56,262 nt of DNA from Actinomycetes bacterium (lineage in GTDB: Bacteria > Actinomycetota > Actinomycetes > Actinomycetales > Microbacteriaceae), in the NCBI GenBank assembly GCA_029777095.1, contig JAKOTS010000079.1, positions 1 to 56,262 on the forward strand. The letters run 5' to 3'. Position 1 is the stretch's first letter, and every line of letters begins with the position of its first letter. Shown in pieces: positions 49,953 through 56,262 of the stretch. The notes beneath the pieces are model-generated. The model saw only the letters and a list, made by a program, of their open reading frames with translations, searched no databases and was not told the DNA's origin. Made by a program: the position numbers and the translations under genes.

Positions 49953-51097
49953 ACCGAGAGCTCAAGGTTGTCGGCGGCGCGTGCGGCCGCCGCACGGGCG
50001 CCTTCGAGGAGCGCTTCGGTGTCGTAACCCGCCGTAGAACTCAGCGCGATACCAATCCCAATGGCGGGGCGGACGACCGAGACACCCATGCCTGCATCGT
50101 CGAGAAGGCCATTGAAGATGCGCAGCGCGCGTTCCTTCGCATCGTTGACGGTCGTGTCGTCAGTGACGACGAGGAGCCGGCCAAGGCCGTCTTCGCCGAT
50201 CAGCGCCGACGCGGGCGAATGGCGACGAACACCCGCGACCCACGAGTCGACCACTTCGATGACGGTGGATTCGCCGAACGCGGTCGCGATGGTGTCGAGG
50301 TCTTCGAGTGCGATCGCAATCACGACGACGGGATCCCGGCGGGCCTGTGCACGCTGCACCAGGTCGGCGAAGAGCCGCGCGAAAGAACTCTCGAAGAGCA
50401 CTTGCTCACTCGAATACACCACTGTGCTCGAGTCCGAGTGCCCGCGAAGCCGGGCGCGATCGGCACGAAGCACCGACGTGGTCACAAGCGATGTAATCGT
50501 GAGTGCAACGGTGAAATAGCTTGTCGTCTCGGTACCGAACCAACGGAGGAATGTCTCGCTGTTGCCCCCGAGCATGAAAATCGCCACCGTGCGTAGCGCG
50601 TAGTAGAGCGCCTGGATCACCAGCACGACCGTCAGAACGCGCGCGTTCAGATTCGTGCCGAGCGCGCCGCGGAGCGTCTCAACGGCGCCCGCCGCCGCGA
50701 AAATCGAAATGCCAAGGAACATCACGCCCGCACCCGCCCACGCCCCGCCATTCGGGCCGTCGACGATGACCGTCAAGAACGCCGCGAGCGAGGCAGCGAT
50801 CACGAGCCCAGAAGACAGCGGATGGAGCCGATCGTTGAAGCGGAGGCATCCAAGCCACATGAAGCCCGTCGCCGCGACGAACATCATGTTTCCGACCGCG
50901 ATGGCCCACCACATGTCGGGCGTCGCCGCCCAACCAAGGTAGGCCAAGGTCGTGAGCATGGCGGCGAGATATGCCAATGCCCAGACCTGACCCGCCCCTT
51001 CTTCGCGGCGCAGTAGCGTTTCGGAGATAAAGATCACGCCGGCAACCATTACGACAAGTGCGGTCATGATCGCTTGGGTGAGCGGATCGAGGATCAT
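49937..51097 (-). CDS. Membrane protein with degenerate GGDEF domain
   Basis: 386 aa. About seven hydrophobic segments in residues 5-215, then a cytoplasmic domain with the length and pattern of a GGDEF nucleotide cyclase. The active-site loop reads LIGEDGLGRLLVV where GGDEF would be, so cyclase activity is unlikely. It may act as a sensor or scaffold. The ATG overlaps the histidine kinase stop as ATGA, so the two are translated together; the partner response regulator faces them from the other strand. Confidence 0.8.
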   Translation of the reverse strand: MILDPLTQAIMTALVVMVAGVIFISETLLRREEGAGQVWALAYLAAMLTTLAYLGWAATPDMWWAIAVGNMMFVAATGFMWLGCLRFNDRLHPLSSGLVIAASLAAFLTVIVDGPNGGAWAGAGVMFLGISIFAAAGAVETLRGALGTNLNARVLTVVLVIQALYYALRTVAIFMLGGNSETFLRWFGTETTSYFTVALTITSLVTTSVLRADRARLRGHSDSSTVVYSSEQVLFESSFARLFADLVQRAQARRDPVVVIAIALEDLDTIATAFGESTVIEVVDSWVAGVRRHSPASALIGEDGLGRLLVVTDDTTVNDAKERALRIFNGLLDDAGMGVSVVRPAIGIGIALSSTAGYDTEALLEGARAAAARAADNLELSVVVAV

Positions 51098-52797
51098 TTC
51101 GTGTCCTTTCGGCGCGGGTGTACGGGGAGGCGCGCCACCAGGGTCGTGCCTTCACCGACCGCGCTGGTGACGGTGAGGTCACCACGGTGCAGACGCACAA
51201 TTTCGCGACTGATCGACAACCCGAGACCGCTGCCGTGTGTGGAGGTGTTGCGAACAGATTCGGCGCGAAAGAAGCGCTCAAACAATCGCGGGAGTTCTTC
51301 CTCTGAGATGCCCACACCGGTGTCGCGCACGATCAACCAGGCGTTGCGGCCATCACTCGTGCAGCCGATCTCGATCGTGCCGCCGTCGCGATTGTATTTG
51401 ATCGCGTTCGACACGAGATTATCGACGACTTGGCGCAGCCGCGCTGCATCAACGTATGCGGTAGCCGACTCGATTCCGACCGTGTCGATGGTGATCTGCC
51501 GTTCGGCGGCACGCGGCGCAAACGCCTCCACCGAAGCCCACACGATCGCTGCAAGGTCGGTGTCGTCGGGCTCAAGCGCCAGCTCGATCATCGCTCCCCC
51601 ACTGGTCGAGGCCGCCAGGATATCGGCGACGATGGCCAGGAGCCTGTTCGCGTTTCGACCGGCGATCTCGAGGCCGCGACGCGATGAGGCTGGAAGGTCG
51701 TCGTCAAGGACAAGCTCGATGTAGCCAAGAATGGAGGTCAGCGGGGTACGCAACTCATGTGAGACCGAGGCCACGAGGTCTTCACGCGAACGGATCGCGC
51801 TCAGCTCTGCTGTCACGTCCCGTGAAACCAGCACCGCGCCGTCATCGTTGCCATCCGCGTCACGGAGGCGCCGCACGGTCACACTGAGTGCACGGCGGGG
51901 GGTGCCGGGCATCCCGAACCACAACACCTCACCGTCTACTTCCTCGCCATTGAGCGCTCGAGGGAAGGGACGCTCCTCGGGGGTCAGGCGCGTGACGCCG
52001 TCTTCGCGGTAAGCGATTCGCGAGGTCTCGAGCGCGGAGTCGCGACTCTCGGCAGCGGCCATGCTGACGGCATCGGCATCTGCATCCGGTGGGGCCAAGA
52101 CATCAAGAATCTGGAGCCGTCCGTGAGCCTCGTTCATCATCGAGATCTCACCGGTGGCATTGATACGAATCACGCCGAAGTCAACGGAGTCGAGCACCTG
52201 CGTCACCGTCGTCTCTTGTCGGCGCGCACGGGCGAGCGCGCCTTCAAGCATGCGCGACTGCTTGTGGAGCAGCAGTCGCTGGGCGCCGGCGCGCCGTGCC
52301 GTTGTGTACGTCGTAGTGGCCACGGCGGCGAGCAGGAGCGGCAGCAACACGAACATGACGTCGAGACCTTCGCCGCTTCGCGCGATGCCTTCTGCCAGCA
52401 ACAACCCTGCCGAGCCGGTGAGGCTCGCGATCAGGCCGCGGAATCCAAACTGCGAAGGAAGCCAAATCGCCGGCAAGAGCCAGAGAAGCCCCAACGACGC
52501 ATCCGGTGCGCTTTCACGGAGAAACGCGATCGCGACGATGTCGAGCAGAGGAAGAAACGCGCTCCAGATCAGCGGCACCCTCGCCCACGGAACCATCAAC
52601 GAGACGCCGGAGGCAATGAAAATAAGAATCACGCCCGCGAGGAACAGATCGAAGTTCGTGGCAGTGTCGGTGATGATGAGGACGGTGCACACAACCACCA
52701 CGATCCCGCCGAGCGTGAACTGGTTCAACGCGGTGACGCGCTCCCAGGTGCGGTCAACAATGGGTGCATCGCGCTGGGGGCGGGCTGTGGCATCCAT
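51094..52797 (-). CDS. Sensor histidine kinase
   Basis: 567 aa. The N-terminal region has about six hydrophobic segments (residues 25-165), then a coiled stretch, a PAS-like domain (QVLDSVDFGVIRINATGEI), HisKA with the phospho-acceptor His in VASVSHELRTPLTSILGY, and HATPase_c with NLVSNAIKYNRD, DTGVGISEEELPRLFERFFR and GSGLGLSI. The start is ATG 52797, favoured by TACCGT 6 nt upstream; a longer frame is not needed. It is first in an operon with the GGDEF-like protein and probably phosphorylates the facing response regulator. The signal is unknown. Confidence 0.92.
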   Translation of the reverse strand: MDATARPQRDAPIVDRTWERVTALNQFTLGGIVVVVCTVLIITDTATNFDLFLAGVILIFIASGVSLMVPWARVPLIWSAFLPLLDIVAIAFLRESAPDASLGLLWLLPAIWLPSQFGFRGLIASLTGSAGLLLAEGIARSGEGLDVMFVLLPLLLAAVATTTYTTARRAGAQRLLLHKQSRMLEGALARARRQETTVTQVLDSVDFGVIRINATGEISMMNEAHGRLQILDVLAPPDADADAVSMAAAESRDSALETSRIAYREDGVTRLTPEERPFPRALNGEEVDGEVLWFGMPGTPRRALSVTVRRLRDADGNDDGAVLVSRDVTAELSAIRSREDLVASVSHELRTPLTSILGYIELVLDDDLPASSRRGLEIAGRNANRLLAIVADILAASTSGGAMIELALEPDDTDLAAIVWASVEAFAPRAAERQITIDTVGIESATAYVDAARLRQVVDNLVSNAIKYNRDGGTIEIGCTSDGRNAWLIVRDTGVGISEEELPRLFERFFRAESVRNTSTHGSGLGLSISREIVRLHRGDLTVTSAVGEGTTLVARLPVHPRRKDTK

Positions 52798-52803
52798 GAT
52801 TCG

Positions 52804-52809
52804 ACGGTA
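52804..52809 (-). promoter_or_regulatory. -10 box of a putative leaderless promoter (histidine kinase)
   Basis: TACCGT, then CGAATC, then ATG. Spacing is 6 nt, with no ribosome binding site. Confidence 0.5.
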
Positions 52810-52955
52810 GCGCCTCGCGGACCCATTCTCTGGCGAATCGGGTGCGTGGCGGTCGCTGATTGCGTGAGCGGCGGCGATGACACCCAAAAGTGTCGGTATT
52901 GCCGGGGAAGCAGAGCGTTGTGGGGCAGTTTGGATACCGCAACCCACCTGAAGGC

Positions 52956-52961
52956 TACGGT
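52956..52961 (+). promoter_or_regulatory. -10 box of a putative leaderless promoter (SDR)
   Basis: TACGGT, then GAAGGC, then ATG at 52968. Spacing is 6 nt. Confidence 0.45.
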
Positions 52962-52967
52962 GAAGGC

Positions 52968-53678
52968 ATGTCGAATCAGTCTGCTCTTGCCTCTGCCCCC
53001 ATCGCGCTCGTCACCGGCGCCACAAGTGGTATCGGCCGTGAAATCGTGCGCGACCTTGCCCGCACCCACGTCGTCTACGCTGTGGGGCGCGATCCCGAAC
53101 GCCTCGCAGAGTTTGGCGGCTTCGACGATGAGAACTCGATCGTGCCCGTCCGCGCCGACATCAACGACCCCGAGGCGATGGCCTCACTCGTCGCGGAACT
53201 CGACCGTCTCGATGTGCTTGTGCACTCCGCCGGCGTCGTCGGGCAGGCCCACGTCGCCGAAACACCGCGAGAAGAATGGATGCGCCAACTCACCACGAAC
53301 GTCGTCGCCCCGGCAGAACTCACCCGACTGACACTGCCGCTGCTCCGCGTCTCGAAGGGCACGGTCATCTTCATTGGCTCGGGAGCGGGCACCCGTGCAA
53401 GCGCAAACCTCGGCGCCTACGCCGCAACGAAGCACGCCCTTCGTGCTCTCGCCGACTCGCTGCGACTTGAGGAGTCGACCGCCGGCGTTCGCGTCTCCAC
53501 CATCGCCCCGGGCCAGGTCGACACCCCGATGCAGGAGCAAATGCAGGAGCAGCTGGGCAACGAGTACATCGGCACCCGGTACATCCGAGCCGATTCCGTG
53601 GCACGCACGGTGCGTTTCGTCGTGGATGCCCCGGCTGACGCCCAGATCACCGACCTGTCAATCCGCCCCCGCATCTAG
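52968..53678 (+). CDS. Short-chain dehydrogenase/reductase
   Basis: 236 aa. A classical SDR: TGATSGIG cofactor loop, VHSAG in the NNAG position, Ser in FIGSGAGTRAS, and YAATK. The C-terminus is short (DAQITDLSIRPRI). The substrate is unknown. The start is ATG 52968; the frame continues upstream, but the fold begins here and a TACGGT box lies 6 nt before. It is divergent from the histidine kinase and ends in a shared terminator with rpsA. Confidence 0.88.
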   Translation: MSNQSALASAPIALVTGATSGIGREIVRDLARTHVVYAVGRDPERLAEFGGFDDENSIVPVRADINDPEAMASLVAELDRLDVLVHSAGVVGQAHVAETPREEWMRQLTTNVVAPAELTRLTLPLLRVSKGTVIFIGSGAGTRASANLGAYAATKHALRALADSLRLEESTAGVRVSTIAPGQVDTPMQEQMQEQLGNEYIGTRYIRADSVARTVRFVVDAPADAQITDLSIRPRI

Positions 53679-53753
53679 CCAGGCGCGCGGGCGGCACGGC
53701 ACGCGTACGCGCGCGCCAGCCCGCCCACGCAAATACCAACCCAACGCCCACAC

Positions 53754-53790
53754 AAAAAGGGCCGCCACCCGAAGGTGACGGCCCTTTTTT
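53754..53790. terminator. Bidirectional intrinsic terminator
   Basis: AAAAA, a GC-rich stem (GGGCCG/CACC with GGTG/CGGCCC around a CGAA loop, one mismatch) and TTTTTT. It serves the SDR on the plus strand and rpsA on the minus strand. Confidence 0.93.
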
Positions 53791-53804
53791 AGCTAGCTAA
53801 ACGA

Positions 53805-55265
53805 TTACGCGTTGCCGCCCGAGAGCTTCTCGCGCAGAGCAGCGAGTGCCTCGTCGTCGGCAAGCGTTCCGGCGCCGGCAGCTTCGCTCGAGAACGACGC
53901 GCCTGCAACATCCGTGATCTCGCCGATGGCCGCTTCGGCCTCCTGCGCCTTGACGACGGCTGCCTTGTGCGACTCCCAGCGAGCCTGGGCTGCAGCGTAC
54001 TCCTGCTCCCACTTCTCGCGAGCTTCGTCGGAGCCTTCGATCCACTGGTTGGTCTCGGGGTCGAATCCCTCGGGGTACTTGTACTCCCCGTTGTCGTCGT
54101 ACTCCGTGATCATGCCGTAGAGGGCCGGGTCGAACTCGGTGCCGAACGGGTCGACCGAGTCGTTTGCCTGCTTGAGCGACAGCGAGATGCGGCGACGCTC
54201 GAGGTCGATGTCGATGACCTTGACGAACACCTCTTCGCCCACAGAGACGACCTGCTCGGCCAGCTCGACGTGCTTGCTGGACAGCTCCGAGATGTGCACG
54301 AGGCCCTCGATGCCGTCCGCGACGCGAACGAATGCACCGAACGGGACGAGCTTGGTGACCTTGCCCGGGGTGACCTGGCCGATGGCGTGGGTGCGGGCGA
54401 AGACCTGCCACGGGTCCTCCTGCGTCGCCTTCAGCGACAGGGAGACCCGCTCGCGGTCGAGGTCGACCTCGAGGATCTCGACGGTGACCTCCTGGCCCAC
54501 CTCGACGACCTCGGAGGCGTGCTCGATGTGCTTCCAGGACAGCTCGGAGACGTGCACGAGGCCGTCCACGCCGCCCAGGTCGACGAACGCACCGAAGTTG
54601 ACGATCGACGAGACGACACCCTTGCGAACCTGACCCTTGTGCAGGTTGTTGAGGAACGTGGTGCGCGACTCGGACTGCGTCTGCTCGAGCAGGGCGCGGC
54701 GCGAGAGCACGACGTTGTTGCGGTTCTTGTCGAGCTCGAGGATCTTGGCCTCGATCTCCTGGCCGAGGTACGGCGTGAGGTCGCGGACGCGACGCAGCTC
54801 GATGAGCGAGGCGGGCAGGAAGCCGCGCAGGCCGATGTCGACGATGAGGCCACCCTTGACCACCTCGATGACCGAACCGGTGACGACGCCGTCGTTCTCC
54901 TTGATGCGCTCCACGTCGCCCCACGCACGCTCGTACTGCGCGCGCTTCTTGGAGAGGATCAGGCGGCCTTCCTTGTCTTCCTTCTGGAGGACCAGGGCCT
55001 CGACCTCGTCGCCGACCTTGACGACCTCGTTCGGGTCGACGTCGTGCTTGATCGAAAGTTCGCGCGAGGGGATGACGCCCTCGGTCTTGTAGCCGACGTC
55101 GAGGAGGACCTCGTCGCGGTCGATCTTGACGACGGTGCCTTCGATGAGGTCTCCGTCGTTGAAGAACTTGAGCGTCTTCTCGACCGCGGCCAGGAAGTCT
55201 TCAGCAGATCCGATGTCGTTGATGGCGACCTGCTTGGTGGCCGGGGCGGTCGTTGCGGTAGTCAT
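53805..55265 (-). CDS. rpsA: 30S ribosomal protein S1
   Basis: 486 aa with four S1 (OB-fold) domains. They begin near DGDLIEGTVVKIDRDEVLLD, DGVVTGSVIEVVKGGLIVDI, GVVSSIVNFGAFVDLGGVDG and GKVTKLVPFGAFVRVADGIEG (each quoted in part). It anchors mRNA on the 30S subunit. Its C-terminal tail is acidic and Ala-rich. The start is MTTATTAPAT at 55265 with AAGGACA upstream; the extra 47 codons upstream are intergenic. It lies in the usual neighbourhood of coaE and uvrB, though here separated by the two-component genes. Confidence 0.97.
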   Translation of the reverse strand: MTTATTAPATKQVAINDIGSAEDFLAAVEKTLKFFNDGDLIEGTVVKIDRDEVLLDVGYKTEGVIPSRELSIKHDVDPNEVVKVGDEVEALVLQKEDKEGRLILSKKRAQYERAWGDVERIKENDGVVTGSVIEVVKGGLIVDIGLRGFLPASLIELRRVRDLTPYLGQEIEAKILELDKNRNNVVLSRRALLEQTQSESRTTFLNNLHKGQVRKGVVSSIVNFGAFVDLGGVDGLVHVSELSWKHIEHASEVVEVGQEVTVEILEVDLDRERVSLSLKATQEDPWQVFARTHAIGQVTPGKVTKLVPFGAFVRVADGIEGLVHISELSSKHVELAEQVVSVGEEVFVKVIDIDLERRRISLSLKQANDSVDPFGTEFDPALYGMITEYDDNGEYKYPEGFDPETNQWIEGSDEAREKWEQEYAAAQARWESHKAAVVKAQEAEAAIGEITDVAGASFSSEAAGAGTLADDEALAALREKLSGGNA

Positions 55266-55479
55266 GTAGTGGGTTGTCCTTGGGTGGTTGGGTTGTCGGG
55301 CCGCGCCCCGCCCGAACGCACGGTGGCGATCGGATGCCTGGGGCTGCAGCGGTTGGATTCTCTTGCGATGTCTCGAACGCGGGCCTGATGGCCACACGCG
55401 TGACATTTCATGCTATCAGAAGCGGCGCGCGCAGCGTCCGGACCCTTCGCCTCTCCCCTGCGCGAAAGCGGCGCGCACG

Positions 55480-56262
55480 TCAGCCGTGCAGCGAGTCCGC
55501 GGGATGGATCGGGTCGAGTGCCGGCGCACCCGGTCGCGAGAGGGTGAGCACGACCCAGGCCACTCGAGCGCTCGTCGCCACTTCGTCCTCGATCTCGTTG
55601 AGGGTCGCGGCGACCTCGTGCTCGGCGGTGTCGCCGGCCAGGTCGACGGCCGCCACGACGAACACGCGGCCCGGCCCCACGTACTCGATGTGCAGATAGG
55701 TGATCTGCGCGATCGCGGGGTGCGAGAGCAACCGCTGAAGGGCGGCCGCCCGCACAGCGGGCTCGACGGACACGCCGATGAGGAACCGCCTGTTCTGGCG
55801 GATGAGCACGAACGCGACGACCGCGAGCAGCAGACCGACGAGGATCGAGCCGACCGCGTCGGGGATCGCCGAGCCGGTGATCTGGTGCAGCAGAATGCCG
55901 ACGAACGCGATGACGAGACCGATGAGCGCCGCGGCATCCTCGAAGAACACCGCGCGCAGCGTCGGGTCTGACGTGCTCATGACGTGGTCGAGCAGGTCGC
56001 GGTGCGACGCGGTGGCCTCGCGCCGCGACTGGCGCCACGCCTGCAGGAACGATGTGCCCTCGAGCACGAACGCGATCGCCAAGACGGCGTAAGAGATGCC
56101 GAAGCGGTCGGCCGGTTCGGGGTCGAAGAGCTCTTGCACACCGTGCATGATCGATACCCCGGCGCCGATGGCGAACAGACCGAACGCGGCGAACAGCGAC
56201 CACACGTACGCTTCGCGACCGTAGCCGATCGGGTGGCTCGCGTCGGCCGGTTTGACGCTGCG
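55480..56262 (-). CDS. Cation diffusion facilitator family transporter (partial)
   Basis: At least 261 residues; the N-terminus is beyond the window. HPIGYGREAYVW at the start of the visible part matches the loop before transmembrane helix 3 of CDF zinc/manganese exporters. HVMSTSDPTLRAVFFEDAAALIG contains a D-x-x-x-D-like metal site (FFEDAAA). The later membrane segments and the cytoplasmic C-terminal domain (QITYLHIEYVGPGRVFVV) fit the family. The metal specificity is unknown. The gene is truncated by the window edge, not by mutation. Confidence 0.85.
   Translation of the reverse strand, partial: RSVKPADASHPIGYGREAYVWSLFAAFGLFAIGAGVSIMHGVQELFDPEPADRFGISYAVLAIAFVLEGTSFLQAWRQSRREATASHRDLLDHVMSTSDPTLRAVFFEDAAALIGLVIAFVGILLHQITGSAIPDAVGSILVGLLLAVVAFVLIRQNRRFLIGVSVEPAVRAAALQRLLSHPAIAQITYLHIEYVGPGRVFVVAAVDLAGDTAEHEVAATLNEIEDEVATSARVAWVVLTLSRPGAPALDPIHPADSLHG

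Noticed and set aside
53797..54924. 375-aa Arg/Gly-rich frame antiparallel in phase to rpsA
   Set aside because: It is a shifted-frame shadow of the S1 repeats with no domain signal.
54130..56262. Composition change suggesting recent transfer of the rpsA-CDF end
   Set aside because: The impression came from repetitive S1-domain codons; without computed codon statistics it is not supportable.

Overview
The window comes from a high-GC actinobacterium, most likely a member or close relative of the Microbacteriaceae. The evidence is the gene content (rbpA, whiA, opcA, DUF3099, and a suf operon with a Rieske-type gene), the GC-rich codon use, and the many genes that seem to be transcribed without a leader. 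Nearly everything is chromosomal housekeeping. I see no rRNA, tRNA, CRISPR array, phage or transposase gene.

Layout. 1-7.5 kb: two alpha/beta hydrolases, a DEDDh exonuclease, ribosomal protein L31B, a lone ABC ATPase, SerB, FabG, and a coupled DUF3099 / 71-aa / SURF1 operon. 7.5-12 kb: an ABC-F protein, an MFS transporter and a PatB/MalY-type C-S lyase. 12-16 kb: the sufB-sufD-Rieske-sufC-sufT operon for Fe-S cluster assembly. 16.3-21.7 kb: ctaA and ctaB (heme A synthesis), separated by a ferredoxin / P450 / aldo-keto reductase module. 21.9-30 kb: tkt-tal-pgi-zwf-opcA-pgl, a pentose phosphate operon. 30-34.7 kb, minus strand: gap-pgk-tpiA-secG-rbpA, preceded by sodA. 34.7-41.7 kb, minus strand: uvrA-uvrC-rapZ-whiA. 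41.8-45.7 kb: a large Ski2-like helicase, an OhrR-like MarR regulator and a divergent 76-aa Cys-rich protein, lying between uvrA and uvrB. 45.8-48.6 kb: uvrB and coaE. 48.6-52.8 kb: a response regulator facing a histidine kinase coupled to a membrane protein with a degenerate GGDEF domain. 53-56.3 kb: an SDR, rpsA and a truncated cation diffusion facilitator.

Four things stand out. (1) A family of 92-bp inverted-repeat elements: four full copies of identical length and one half copy. Their terminal arms are conserved, their interiors are variable, and a small hairpin sits at or within 1 bp of the centre in three copies. At least four of the five lie between convergent genes, and they border both accessory modules. 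(2) The 486-bp gap before the response regulator holds three 11-bp-spaced direct repeats, a Trp-Gly-rich short reading frame interrupted by one TGA, and a perfect 14-bp hairpin. (3) The Ski2-like helicase sits inside the nucleotide-excision-repair neighbourhood. (4) About a dozen genes have a TAnnnT box 6-7 nt before the start codon, which implies leaderless mRNAs.

Functionally the window joins central carbon flux (lower glycolysis plus the pentose phosphate pathway and NADPH supply), respiratory oxidase maturation (CtaA, CtaB, SURF1), Fe-S assembly, UvrABC repair and peroxide/superoxide defence.
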